Shown piece by piece: positions 8,725 to 19,448 of a DNA stretch of 64,000 nt. The position numbers were made by a program, and so were the translations under genes. Position 1 is the first letter of the stretch, and each line of letters starts with the position of its first letter. The DNA comes from Gemmatimonadota bacterium (GTDB lineage Bacteria; Gemmatimonadota; Gemmatimonadetes; Gemmatimonadales; Gemmatimonadaceae). The notes beneath the pieces are model-generated. The model saw nothing but the letters and a program-made list of their open reading frames with translations. It made no database searches and was not told the DNA's origin. The stretch is from NCBI GenBank assembly GCA_016714015.1, contig JADJNZ010000008.1:138327-202326 (forward strand). The letters are read 5' to 3'.

Positions 8725-9483
8725 CTATCGCGCCGGGGGCGCCGACGCGTCGCCGAGCGCGCGCGCGAGGTGCTCCATGTCGAATCCTTCCTTCCGGATC
8801 CTCGCGTCGTAGTAGAGCATCATGGAGAGGAGGCCGACGATCGGGTACGCGATCACGGTGAACACCGTCTGCACGAAGAGCATCACGACCTCGCTGTTGC
8901 CGAAGACGCCGATCGCGCCGATCGCCATGGCGAGCAGGAAGTAGATGCCATAGCCGAGCACGAGGGTGCGCAGGATGTGCCAGCGGAGGCCATCCGAGAG
9001 CTGCGCCGAGCGTTCCATCGCCTGTCCCGCCGTCTTCCCCTCGAGCACCACCGCGGCCTCGGGCGCGAAGTACTTCGCGAACGCGATGAACACGGGGAAG
9101 AAGAGCAGGAGCGCGTAGAAGAAGAAGTAGATGCCCTTCATGATCCCCGCCGCGATCAGCGAGCCGAGGCGCGGCATGACGTGGCGCACCGCGGCGGCGA
9201 CATCCGCTTCGCCGCCGAGATAGACGTCCGACCCCACCTTCGTGACGACGCCGGTCATCAGCCCGTAGGTGACGAGCGAGATGAGCCCGCCGAGGAACGC
9301 CCCCATCGCGTTCCCCATGCTCGGCTCCATCGAGGGGCGGAGGAAGAGGAGCTGGACGACGAGTCCCGGCACCACCGCCATCGCGGTGACCATGATGTAC
9401 GCGCTCGCGTTGCGGCGATACAACGAGAAGGTCGCGTCGACGAGCTCGGACACGCTGCGGGCGCGGGGGGTCTGTTCCAACAT
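8725..9483 (-). CDS. Predicted multi-pass membrane protein
   Basis: 252 residues with about five or six hydrophobic segments (for example ASAYIMVTAMAVVPGLVVQL, IYFFFYALLLFFPVFIAFA and YGIYFLLAMAIGAIGVF). The N-terminus (SVSELVDATFSLYRRNAS) resembles the start of glycerophosphodiester phosphodiesterase membrane-domain-like proteins, but there is no catalytic motif. It is the first gene of the DUF4129/DUF4350/MoxR/DUF58 run, so it is likely part of the same envelope machinery. No function is assigned. Confidence 0.65.
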   Translation of the reverse strand: MLEQTPRARSVSELVDATFSLYRRNASAYIMVTAMAVVPGLVVQLLFLRPSMEPSMGNAMGAFLGGLISLVTYGLMTGVVTKVGSDVYLGGEADVAAAVRHVMPRLGSLIAAGIMKGIYFFFYALLLFFPVFIAFAKYFAPEAAVVLEGKTAGQAMERSAQLSDGLRWHILRTLVLGYGIYFLLAMAIGAIGVFGNSEVVMLFVQTVFTVIAYPIVGLLSMMLYYDARIRKEGFDMEHLARALGDASAPPAR

Positions 9484-9602
9484 GGATGCGGGGCCTCGAT
9501 CGTGGGGGGAACGAACGGATCCGGATCGCGAAAGTATGGGAGCGGTGCGCGGCCTCTGCCAGCCCGTGGCGCCCGGCGACGCCCTCCGCCAGCTTTCCCC
9601 CC

Positions 9603-10892
9603 ATGCGATCCCTCCTCTGGCGCGCCCTGTTCGCCGTCGTCGCGTGCCCGGCCCTCGCGCAGCCCGTCGGCGCGCAGGACGAGCCGCGCGAGGCGACCTC
9701 GACCGTCTTCGCCCGCTACAGCGACCGGATCCTCAAGATCCAGATCATCGAGACGTCGTCCAGCGCCAAGCGGACGATCGGCACCGGCTTCTTCGTGAGC
9801 GCCGACGGCCTGATGGTCACCAACTATCACGTGATCTCCGATCGCGTGCAGGAACCGGACGACCATCGCGTGGAGATCGTCGAGGCCGACGGCTCCGTGC
9901 GCGCCGTTGAGGTCGTCGCGGTGGACGTGGTGCACGACCTCGCCGTGCTCCGCACCGGCCGCGCCTCGCCCAGCCACTTCACGCTGGGGAGCGTGCCGCT
10001 GCGGCAGGGGGACCGGCTCTACTCATTGGGACATCCCAACGACCTCGGGCTCAGCATCGTCGAGGGGACGTACAACGGGAACCTCAAGCACACGCTCTAT
10101 CCGAAGATCCACTTCACCGGGTCGATCAACCCCGGGATGAGCGGCGGTCCGACGATCACGAACGACGGGCGTGTGGTGGGCGTCAACGTCTCGACGATGG
10201 GGGAGCAGCGCTCCTTCCTCGTCCCCGAGGCGCAGGCGACGGCGTTGCTCGCGCGGGTGCAAGCCCCGGGCTTCACGCCGGCCGCCGACCTCATGACCGA
10301 GATCGCGGCACAGCTCCGCGACTACCAGCAGGCCTATCTCGGGACCCTCTTCGACGCCTCCCCACCGATGGTGGACGTCGGTCCCTTCCGCGTCGCGACC
10401 GAACCGGCACCGATCTTCCGGTGCTGGGGTGGCAGCGAGCGCTCCGACGAGCGCGACGCGGAGCCGATGTACACCGAGGTCTGGCACCGCTGCGGGACCG
10501 ACGACGAGGTCTTCCTCGCCGGCGACCACAGCGCGGGGATGATCGAGCTCGTGCATGTCGCGCTGACGAGCAACCGGTTGAACGCCGCGCAGTTCGGGGC
10601 GCTCTACTCGCAGCGATTCGCCCTCGACGACACCCCGGGCGGCGACGAGAAGCACGTGACCAAGTGGGTCTGCCGCACCCGCAACGTCGCGGCGGCGCGG
10701 ACGCCGGTGCGCGCCGTGCTCTGCCTCCGCGGACTCAAGAAGCTCCCCGGGCTCTACGATGCGACGCTCAAGGTCGCGGTGCTCGGCCGGTCGAACGCAG
10801 GGCTCTCGTCCACGCTGACCCTCTCCGGGGCGAGCTGGGAGAACATCGACCGGATCGCCGGCCGCTACCTGGAGTACGTCGGATGGCGCTGA
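9603..10892 (+). CDS. Secreted trypsin-like serine protease
   Basis: A signal peptide (LLWRALFAVVACPALAQPVG) is followed by a S1/S46-like trypsin fold. The catalytic triad is visible as His in TNYHVIS (about residue 78), Asp in VVHDLAVLR (about residue 117) and Ser in NPGMSGGPT (about residue 181). There is no PDZ domain; the C-terminal 200 residues are unassigned and contain several cysteines. The ATG at 9603 starts the signal peptide; an upstream in-frame start would add a non-signal-like leader. The stop overlaps the FHA gene by 10 bases, so the two likely form an operon. Confidence 0.85.
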   Translation: MRSLLWRALFAVVACPALAQPVGAQDEPREATSTVFARYSDRILKIQIIETSSSAKRTIGTGFFVSADGLMVTNYHVISDRVQEPDDHRVEIVEADGSVRAVEVVAVDVVHDLAVLRTGRASPSHFTLGSVPLRQGDRLYSLGHPNDLGLSIVEGTYNGNLKHTLYPKIHFTGSINPGMSGGPTITNDGRVVGVNVSTMGEQRSFLVPEAQATALLARVQAPGFTPAADLMTEIAAQLRDYQQAYLGTLFDASPPMVDVGPFRVATEPAPIFRCWGGSERSDERDAEPMYTEVWHRCGTDDEVFLAGDHSAGMIELVHVALTSNRLNAAQFGALYSQRFALDDTPGGDEKHVTKWVCRTRNVAAARTPVRAVLCLRGLKKLPGLYDATLKVAVLGRSNAGLSSTLTLSGASWENIDRIAGRYLEYVGWR

Positions 10893-11863
10893 TCCTCGAG
10901 GTCCTCGTCGCCGGGCGCCACGGGGCGCGCCAGGCGGAGGTGCGCGAGCGGCATCGCCTCGACGGCGCGCCCGTCGCGATCGGCCGGGGGCTCGACAACC
11001 AGGTCGTGCTGGACGATCCGCACGTCGACGCGCGGCACGCGCGCCTCGAGCCCGATGCCGTGGGTGGGTGGACGCTGGTCGACCTCGGCAGCGTGAACCG
11101 CATCGGCCTGCCGCGCGACGGGCGCACCGACCGCGTGGAGGTGCGCGCCGGCACGGTGGTGGTCCTCGGACGCACCACGTTGCGGTTCCGCGACGAGTTC
11201 GCGCCGCTCGCGGCCGCGGTCCCGCTCTCGCCGTCGCCCGCGGCCGGAGTGGACTGGGCCGAGTCGGCGCGCGGGCGCGCCGTGGTGATCGTCGCAGCGC
11301 TCGTCATCGGCGTGCTGCGGCTCTGGCTCGCGACGACCACGCGCGGGGCCGCCTCGCAGGTCTTCTCGGAACTCCTCGTCGCGATGGTGCTCGTCGCGAT
11401 GTGGGCCGGCACCTGGTCGATCGCGGCGCGCGTGGTGCTCGGGCGGTTCCACTTCCTCTCGCACGTGGCGATCGCCGCGGCGGCGGTCGTCGCCTCCCTC
11501 GTGATCAGCGACGCCGCGGGGTGGGTGCGCTTCCTCTTCCCGGCGCTCCCCGCGACGTCGGGCGCCGAAGGGTTCGCGCTCATGGTCCTGCTTGGCGCGC
11601 TGGTCGCGTCGCATCTCTCGGCCGCCTCGCACCTCTCCCGCGCGGCACGCTGGCGCTCGGGGGCGGTGACCGTGGGCGTCATCCTCGCGCTCGTCGGCGT
11701 CGCCGCGGCGCTGGAGGACGAGGCCTACACGCCGGAGGCCCACTTCGCCGGCGAGCTGAAGATGATCATGCCCGCGCTCGTGCCGCAGCAGGACATGGCG
11801 GCGTTCGCCGAGACGCGCGCGGAGCTCAAGACCGAGGTCGACGAGTTGCTCGCCGAGCAGTGA
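10883..11863 (+). CDS. FHA-domain membrane protein
   Basis: Residues about 1-105 form a forkhead-associated domain that binds phosphothreonine peptides: VAIGRGLDNQVVLDD is the GR block, DARHARLE the SxxH-like block and LVDLGSVNRI the DxxSxNG-like block. Four or so hydrophobic helices follow (about residues 130-270), then a polar tail. It overlaps the protease gene, and no kinase is nearby. A signalling or scaffold role at the membrane is inferred from the domain only. Confidence 0.8.
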   Translation: MALILEVLVAGRHGARQAEVRERHRLDGAPVAIGRGLDNQVVLDDPHVDARHARLEPDAVGGWTLVDLGSVNRIGLPRDGRTDRVEVRAGTVVVLGRTTLRFRDEFAPLAAAVPLSPSPAAGVDWAESARGRAVVIVAALVIGVLRLWLATTTRGAASQVFSELLVAMVLVAMWAGTWSIAARVVLGRFHFLSHVAIAAAAVVASLVISDAAGWVRFLFPALPATSGAEGFALMVLLGALVASHLSAASHLSRAARWRSGAVTVGVILALVGVAAALEDEAYTPEAHFAGELKMIMPALVPQQDMAAFAETRAELKTEVDELLAEQ

Positions 11864-11904
11864 TGTCGTCGCGGGACGGCGCGTCGCCGCGCCGCGCGCA
11901 TTGC

Positions 11905-12422
11905 TCAGCGCGAGCGTGCCGGCGGCCCGTAGCGCGCGATAGCGCGGCGCACGCGCGGATGCAGCGGCTGCCGCTTGGGCTTGAGGATCGACCCGCGGCA
12001 GTTGCGCGCCTCGCAGGCGCAGGGGAATCGCCGCTTCCGCGCCGGCGTGTGCGGCTCGTCGAGTTCGATCGCGTAGTCGTACGCGAGCTCCTCGCCGGGC
12101 CGGATGTCCCGCACGGCGACGATCCACATGTGGTCACCGAACGCGATCGGCTCGCAGTTGGGGTCGCACGAGTGGTTGATGTACCGCGCCGCGTTCCCGC
12201 CCACGTTGGCGTCGATCACGCGGTGCTCGTCGAGGGTGAGCAGATAGGTATGCTCCGGCTCCTCGTGCCCGTCGGGGGGCGTGGGATAGCGGCGCTCCCC
12301 TTCGGCCTCGCTGATGAGCTCGCCGGTGTACTCGATGATCCGCGTCCCCTCGGGGATGGTCGCGATGGCGAAGACGCCGCGGCCGTGCCGCGGCGAGCGG
12401 CGCACCTCCCACGGGCGTCGCG

Positions 12423-12426
<4 letters not shown>
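11905..12426 (-). CDS. SET-domain protein lysine methyltransferase
   Basis: 173-residue single-domain SET protein. It shows GRGVFAIATIPEGTRIIEYT at the N-terminus, the catalytic core RYINHSCDPNC and the ELAYDY block, and ends with a post-SET-like cysteine cluster CACEARNCRG. SET enzymes transfer methyl from SAM to protein lysines; bacterial targets are mostly unknown. ATG overlaps the stop of lon by four bases (ATGA), so the pair should be co-translated, which is an unusual partnership. Confidence 0.88.
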
Positions 12427-14843
<2,417 letters not shown>

Positions 14844-15369
14844 GCCCCCAATGTAGTTCTCTTGCTCGCATTCGCGCATCCTTCCGGCGATGCGGGAACT
14901 GCGTGTGCGCGCCTCCGGCGAAGGATGTCGCTTCGGCGACGCTCTCGGACGTCGCTTCGCTCGTCCTGCGGCCGCGTCGCCTGCGCGACACCCTTCGCCT
15001 GCGGCGCCCCCCGCATCGCCCGTCACTCAGGGCGCACACCGAGCACGTTCGGGCCGAACAGCCCCCACCCCTCACGCATGCCGCGCCCCCGCGCACTCCG
15101 CACCCGCGGCCCTCCGCATCCCGGAGCGGTCAGCGAACCCGCGCCGGGCAGGCTGCGAGGGCTCGCGACAGCGGGCGGTCCGGGGAGCGCCGAGCCACCA
15201 AGCCTGGGGGAGGGCCCCGGAAGGAGCCCGACTCGGACGACCCGGCCGCAGGACGAGCGAAGCGAAGTCCGAGAGGGTCGGCCGATCGGGCTCCAACGGG
15301 GCCCGACCGCAGGCCAAAGCCCGCGGATCCCCGCACCCCGCACCGTTGTCGAAACCCTCGCATCCCTTT
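14844..15369. other. Intergenic region between lon and ffh
   Basis: About 525 bases without a convincing gene between two divergent genes, so it must hold both promoters. It is dominated by the inverted-repeat element listed separately. Open frames crossing it have no recognisable protein features. I could not pick out a clear -35/-10 pair. Confidence 0.5.
14942..15275. repeat. Long-range inverted repeat, 33-bp arms
   Basis: Arm 14942-14974 (contains CGCTTCGCTCGTCCTGCGG) and arm 15243-15275 are reverse complements with a single mismatch near the ninth base. Spacer is about 268 bases. The arms look like a mobile REP-type repeat pair; each also has local self-complementarity. Confidence 0.75.
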
Positions 15370-15384
15370 ATGATTCAAGGCTCT

Positions 15385-16686
15385 ATGTTCGCAGAACTCT
15401 CCGAAAAGCTGGAAGCCGCGTTCGCGAAGCTTCGCGGGCGCGGCGTCCTGACCGAAGCCGACATCAAGGAAGGCCTGCGCGAAGTGCGCCGCGTCCTCCT
15501 CGAAGCCGACGTCAGCTTCCAGCTCACTCGCGAGTTCCTCGAGCGCGTCGAGAAGCGCGCCGTCGGCATCGCCCAGCTCAAGTCCGTCAGTCCCGCCCAG
15601 CAACTGGTCAAGGTCGTCTACGACGAACTGACCCTCATGCTCGGCGAGCGGCGCGAAGGGCTCAAGATGTCCACGCTGCCGCCCACCGTCATCCTGATGG
15701 TCGGGTTGCAGGGGTCGGGCAAGACGACGACCACCGCCAAGCTCGCGCGCAAGCTGAAGGGAGAAGGGAAGGCCACGCGTCTCGTCGCCGCGGACGTCTA
15801 CCGCCCGGCGGCGATCGACCAGCTCGAGACGCTCGGCCGTGACCTGCAGGTGCCGGTGTACGCCGATCGCACGACCACCGACGTCGTGCGCATCGCGCGC
15901 GCTGGCATCGAGCAGGCCAAGAAGGAGCGCGACCGCGTCGTCATCATCGACACCGCGGGCCGTCTCCAGATCGACGATGCGATGATGGACGAGCTGCGCC
16001 GCGTGAAGGACGCGGTCCAGCCCGACGAGATCCTGCTCGTGGCCGACGGCATGACCGGCCAGGATGCAGTGAAGATCGCGCAGGGGTTCAACGACGCGCT
16101 CGGCGTGACCGGCGTGATCCTGACCAAGATGGACGGTGATGCGCGCGGCGGTGCCGCGCTCAGCATCTACGGCGTGACGAAGAAGCCGATCAAGTACATC
16201 GGCGTGGGTGAGAAGACCGACGCGCTCGAGGAGTTCCACCCGGACCGCATGGCCGGCCGGATCCTCCAGCAGGGCGACGTCCTCACGCTCGTCGAGAAGG
16301 CGCAGGAATCGTTCGACGCCGACGAAGCGAAGCGGATGGAGAAGAAGATCCGGAAGGAGGGCATGGACCTCCAGGACTTCCTCTCCGCCATGAAGCAGAT
16401 GGAGAAGCTCGGCAGCATCCAGAACATCCTGAAGATGCTCCCGGGCGTGAACAGCAAGATGATGGCGCAGGCCAGCAAGGTGGACCCGAAGCGGATGCGG
16501 CACCTCGAGGCGATCGTGCTCTCGATGACGGCCGAGGAGCGGAAGGACCCGTCGATCCTCAACGGATCGCGCCGCGCGCGGGTCGCCAAGGGATGTGGCC
16601 GGCCGGTGAGCGAGGTCAATCGGCTCCTGGAGCAATTCCGGGAGATGCAGAAGATGATGAAGAAGGCGGCCGCAGGCCGCCGATGA
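15385..16686 (+). CDS. ffh: Signal recognition particle protein Ffh (SRP54)
   Basis: GTPase that binds signal peptides and 4.5S RNA and delivers nascent membrane proteins to FtsY. About 433 residues: N domain (MFAELSEKLEAAFAKLRGRG), G domain with P-loop GLQGSGKTTTTAKLARKL (about residue 105), DTAGRLQIDD and TKMDGDARGG, then the methionine-rich M domain with MLPGVNSKMM. I take the ATG at 15385, which gives the canonical MF..L start; an ATG five codons upstream (15370) is the alternative. First gene of the ffh-rpsP-rimM-trmD-rplS-rnhB run. Confidence 0.96.
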   Translation: MFAELSEKLEAAFAKLRGRGVLTEADIKEGLREVRRVLLEADVSFQLTREFLERVEKRAVGIAQLKSVSPAQQLVKVVYDELTLMLGERREGLKMSTLPPTVILMVGLQGSGKTTTTAKLARKLKGEGKATRLVAADVYRPAAIDQLETLGRDLQVPVYADRTTTDVVRIARAGIEQAKKERDRVVIIDTAGRLQIDDAMMDELRRVKDAVQPDEILLVADGMTGQDAVKIAQGFNDALGVTGVILTKMDGDARGGAALSIYGVTKKPIKYIGVGEKTDALEEFHPDRMAGRILQQGDVLTLVEKAQESFDADEAKRMEKKIRKEGMDLQDFLSAMKQMEKLGSIQNILKMLPGVNSKMMAQASKVDPKRMRHLEAIVLSMTAEERKDPSILNGSRRARVAKGCGRPVSEVNRLLEQFREMQKMMKKAAAGRR

Positions 16687-16704
16687 AGGCTGAAGGATGA
16701 AAGA

Positions 16705-16726
16705 GGCGAGGCCGTACGGCCTCGCC
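16705..16726 (+). terminator. Perfect 22-bp palindrome followed by a C/T-rich run
   Basis: A perfect inverted repeat (core GAGGCCGTACGGCCTC) lies 18 bases after the ffh stop and is followed by CCCCTTCCTCCTT. It could be a weak intrinsic terminator or attenuator between ffh and rpsP; the T-run is interrupted, so it may only reduce read-through or stabilise the ffh 3' end. Confidence 0.5.
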
Positions 16727-16826
16727 CCCTTCCTCCTTGAGCCTTGTTCCACTCTCGGTGCGCGCCGGATATCCCGGAGAGCGCGATGAGCCGAGGGGCA
16801 GTACTGAACCCGATCGAGGATCCCAC

Positions 16827-17132
16827 ATGGCCGTCCGTATCCGTCTCCGCCGCCAGGGCCGCAAGAAGGCCCCGACCTACCGCATCGTCGTCGCCGATGG
16901 CCGTTCGCCGCGCGATGGCAAGTTCATCGAGATCCTCGGGCAGTACGCCCCGCGCTCCGGTGAGCAGGCGATCCAGCTCGACGTCGAGCGCGCGAACTAC
17001 TGGCTCAACGTCGGTGCCCAGCCGTCCGACACCGTGCGCTCGCTCCTCCGCAAGGCGGGCGTGCTCAAGGCCCGTCACGAGACGCGCCTCGCGACCAAGC
17101 TCGCCGCGCAGGCCGTGCCGGTGAAGGAGTAG
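16827..17132 (+). CDS. rpsP: 30S ribosomal protein S16
   Basis: 101 residues with the conserved start MAVRIRLRRQGRKKAPTYRI and VVADGRSPRDGKFIE, diagnostic of S16, a primary-binding protein of the 30S body. The ATG at 16827 is chosen from the family N-terminus; a longer in-frame start upstream would add a non-homologous leader. The stop is 3 bases before rimM. This gene order (S16-RimM-TrmD-L19) is conserved across bacteria. Confidence 0.97.
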   Translation: MAVRIRLRRQGRKKAPTYRIVVADGRSPRDGKFIEILGQYAPRSGEQAIQLDVERANYWLNVGAQPSDTVRSLLRKAGVLKARHETRLATKLAAQAVPVKE

Positions 17133-17135
17133 TCC

Positions 17136-17687
17136 GTGAGCCTCCCCGACTGCGCGTCCGTCGCGCGGATCAAGCGCCCTCATGGCGTGCGGGGAGAGCT
17201 GGCGGTGGAAGCGTTGACCGACGAGCCGGACGCGATCCTCGCGCCCGGCCGTCGTGTCTTCCAGGGCACGAAGGACGGCGAACTCTTCGTCGATCCCCGC
17301 ACCAAGGCGCCGCGCGAGCTCCACGTCACCGGCCTCCGCCCCGTGAAGGACGGCTGGCTCCTCACCCTCGAGGAGATCGCCGACCGCACCGAGGCCGAGA
17401 AATGGAACGGCCGCACCCTCCTCGCCCCGCTCGAGGAACTCTCCGAGCCGGACGAGGGCGAGGTCTTCGCGCACGAGCTCGTCGGCATGACCCTCATCGA
17501 CGCCGAGTCCGATGAGGTGCTCGGCGAGGTCATCGAGTTCTATGACCTGCCGCAGGGACTCCTCATCGAGTTCCGCGGGCCCAAAGGGGTGCACAGCCTC
17601 CCCTTCGTCGAGGAGTTCGTGGACGAGGTGGACCGCGACGCGCGCCGGATCATCGTCCGCCCGCCGGACGGGCTGCTCGACGGCTGA
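17136..17687 (+). CDS. rimM: Ribosome maturation factor RimM
   Basis: 183 residues, GTG start. RimM assists maturation of the 30S head and binds S19. The N-terminal domain has VARIKRPHGVRGELAVE, the conserved RimM motif, and the PRC-barrel C-terminal half has the FAHELVGMTLIDAES and GEVIEFYDLPQG blocks and a typical LPFVEEFVDEVD end. Sits between rpsP and trmD with gaps of 3 and 2 bases. Confidence 0.95.
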   Translation: MSLPDCASVARIKRPHGVRGELAVEALTDEPDAILAPGRRVFQGTKDGELFVDPRTKAPRELHVTGLRPVKDGWLLTLEEIADRTEAEKWNGRTLLAPLEELSEPDEGEVFAHELVGMTLIDAESDEVLGEVIEFYDLPQGLLIEFRGPKGVHSLPFVEEFVDEVDRDARRIIVRPPDGLLDG

Positions 17688-17689
17688 CG

Positions 17690-18373
17690 ATGCTGACGAT
17701 CAACCTCATCTCCATCTTCCCGGACTTCTTCACCGGTCCGCTCGGCCTGAGCATCCCCAAGCGGGCCGCCGAGGCGGGGCTGGTCACGTACCGCACCATC
17801 GACCTCCGCGGCTTCGCGACCGACAAGCACAAGACGGTCGATGACGCGCCCTTCGGGGGCGGGCCGGGGATGGTGATGAAGCCGCAGCCCTTCTTCGATG
17901 CGGTCGAGTCGGTGGGGGCGCAGGCCCCGATCGTCCTCCTCTCGCCGCGCGGGAAGGTCTTCTCCCACGCCGACGCCGAGCGCTTCGCCGCGGGGACCGA
18001 GCTGACCCTCCTCTGCGGCCACTACAAGGACGTGGACCAGCGGGTGGCCGACCACCTCGCCACGGAGGAGATCTCGCTCGGCGACTTCGTCCTCTCGGGC
18101 GGGGAGCCGGCGGCGCTGGCCATCGTCGACGCGGTGGTGCGGCTCCTGCCGGGGGCGATGAGCGACATCGAGTCGGCCCGGACGGACTCGTTCTTCGACC
18201 GGGGGCTCTCGGCGCCGAGCTACACGCGGCCGGCCGAGTACCGGGGGCACAAGGTCCCCGACGTGCTCCTGTCCGGGAACCACGCGGCGATCGACAAGTG
18301 GCGGAAGGAGGAGGGGGAACGGCTCACCAGGCTCCGTGAGGGGGCGGTTGCGCAACCCCCATCCCCTCAGTAG
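17690..18373 (+). CDS. trmD: tRNA (guanine-N1)-methyltransferase TrmD
   Basis: Methylates G37 at N1 in tRNAs to prevent +1 frameshifting; a SPOUT knot enzyme. 227 residues with the conserved DDAPFGGGPGMVMKP motif, the trefoil knot region LLCGHYKDVDQRV and EISLGDFVLSGGEPAAL, and the catalytic-loop region leading to PEYRGHKVPDVL-type sequence (here AEYRGHKVPDVL). Normal length and gene context. Confidence 0.96.
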   Translation: MLTINLISIFPDFFTGPLGLSIPKRAAEAGLVTYRTIDLRGFATDKHKTVDDAPFGGGPGMVMKPQPFFDAVESVGAQAPIVLLSPRGKVFSHADAERFAAGTELTLLCGHYKDVDQRVADHLATEEISLGDFVLSGGEPAALAIVDAVVRLLPGAMSDIESARTDSFFDRGLSAPSYTRPAEYRGHKVPDVLLSGNHAAIDKWRKEEGERLTRLREGAVAQPPSPQ

Positions 18374-18400
18374 CTTACAAGGCTCAACACGACACCCTGA

Positions 18401-18417
18401 GGACCCCCTGCGGGTCC
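18401..18417 (+). other. Small hairpin in the rplS leader
   Basis: GGACCC and GGGTCC (18401-18406 and 18412-18417) form a perfect 6-bp stem with a 5-base loop, ending 10 bases before the rplS ATG. It could sequester the ribosome-binding region or simply be chance in GC-rich DNA. Confidence 0.3.
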
Positions 18418-18427
18418 GGAGCCGCAT

Positions 18428-18805
18428 ATGCATCCGTTCACCGAGACCGAGAAGGAATACCTCAAGCAGGTGCCCGCATTCCGCGCCGGCGACACGCTCC
18501 GCGTGAACGTCCGCGTCAAGGAAGGCGAGAAGGAGCGCATCCAGGCCTTCGAAGGCGTCTGCATCGCCCGCAAGGGCGCTGGCGTCGGCGCGACCTTCGC
18601 GGTCCGCAAGATCTCCAACGGTGTGGGCGTCGAGCGCATCTTCCCGCTCCACTCGCCGATGCTCGCCGAGATCAAGGTCGTGCGCCGTGGCCGCGTCCGC
18701 CGCGCGAAGCTCTTCTACCTCCGCGAAGTGACCGGCAAGGCCGCGCGCATCGCCGAGAAGAAGGTCCGCGTCGTCGTTCCCGCGACCGGCGAGCCGCAGG
18801 CGTAA
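18428..18805 (+). CDS. rplS: 50S ribosomal protein L19
   Basis: 125 residues containing the L19 signature: FRAGDTLRVNVRVKEG, then RIQAFEGVCIARKG and GVGVERIFPLHSP, ending in RRAKLFYLRE. L19 lies at the subunit interface. The gene follows trmD after a 54-base gap that holds a small hairpin. Confidence 0.97.
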   Translation: MHPFTETEKEYLKQVPAFRAGDTLRVNVRVKEGEKERIQAFEGVCIARKGAGVGATFAVRKISNGVGVERIFPLHSPMLAEIKVVRRGRVRRAKLFYLREVTGKAARIAEKKVRVVVPATGEPQA

Positions 18806-18809
18806 GTCG

Positions 18810-19433
18810 TTGGCCGGCGGCTGGAGCGCCCTCGAGCGTTCACTGCGCCAGGCCGGATCCCGGTTCATCGCCGGGGTCGATGAAGTTGGACGGGGCCCCC
18901 TCGCGGGCCCCGTCGTCGTTTGTGCCATCATCATGCCGCACGACCGCCGCGCCATCGCCGGCGTCACCGACTCCAAGCAGCTCACCGCGGCCGATCGGGA
19001 GCGGCTCGCCGCGCGCATTCGCACCGAGTGCGTCGCCATCGCGGTGGCGGCGGCGTCGGTCGCCGAGATCGCGCGCTGGAACATCTACCAGGCCAACGCG
19101 CGCGCGATGGGCCGCGCGCTCGCGCGACTCGCGGTCCGACCCGACGAGGTGCTGGTGGACGGGAAGCCCATCGCCACGCTCGGCGTGCCACATCACGCGG
19201 TCGTCGGCGGCGATGCGAAGTGCTACAGCATCGCCTGCGCGAGCATCGTCGCGAAGGTGGTGCGCGACCGCTTGATGACCCGGCTGGCGGCGCGGCATCC
19301 GGCGTACGGCTGGGAGCGGAACGCGGGGTACGGCACGCCGACGCACATTGCGGCGCTCCGGGTGGCCGGACTCACGCCGCACCATCGCCTGAGCTTCTGC
19401 CGCACCGCCCTCGGCGGGCAGCTGGAGCTCTGA
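18810..19433 (+). CDS. rnhB: Ribonuclease HII
   Basis: Endonuclease that removes RNA from RNA/DNA hybrids, including single misincorporated ribonucleotides. The metal-binding motif AGVDEVGRGPLAGPVV (Asp, Glu) is at about residue 21; the third acidic residue lies in DEVLVDGKPI and the last in the ASIVAKVVRDRLM region. It starts with TTG at 18810, four bases after the rplS stop; no better start precedes the DEVGRG motif. Last gene of the ffh operon. Confidence 0.93.
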   Translation: MAGGWSALERSLRQAGSRFIAGVDEVGRGPLAGPVVVCAIIMPHDRRAIAGVTDSKQLTAADRERLAARIRTECVAIAVAAASVAEIARWNIYQANARAMGRALARLAVRPDEVLVDGKPIATLGVPHHAVVGGDAKCYSIACASIVAKVVRDRLMTRLAARHPAYGWERNAGYGTPTHIAALRVAGLTPHHRLSFCRTALGGQLEL

Positions 19434-19448
19434 GCGCCCTCAGGGCGC
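19434..19448. terminator. Hairpin between convergent rnhB and the carboxypeptidase-like gene
   Basis: GCGCCCT-C-AGGGCGC forms a perfect 7-bp stem immediately after the rnhB stop and spans the stop codon of the minus-strand gene. A short bidirectional terminator is plausible, although neither side has a strong T-run. Confidence 0.4.
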
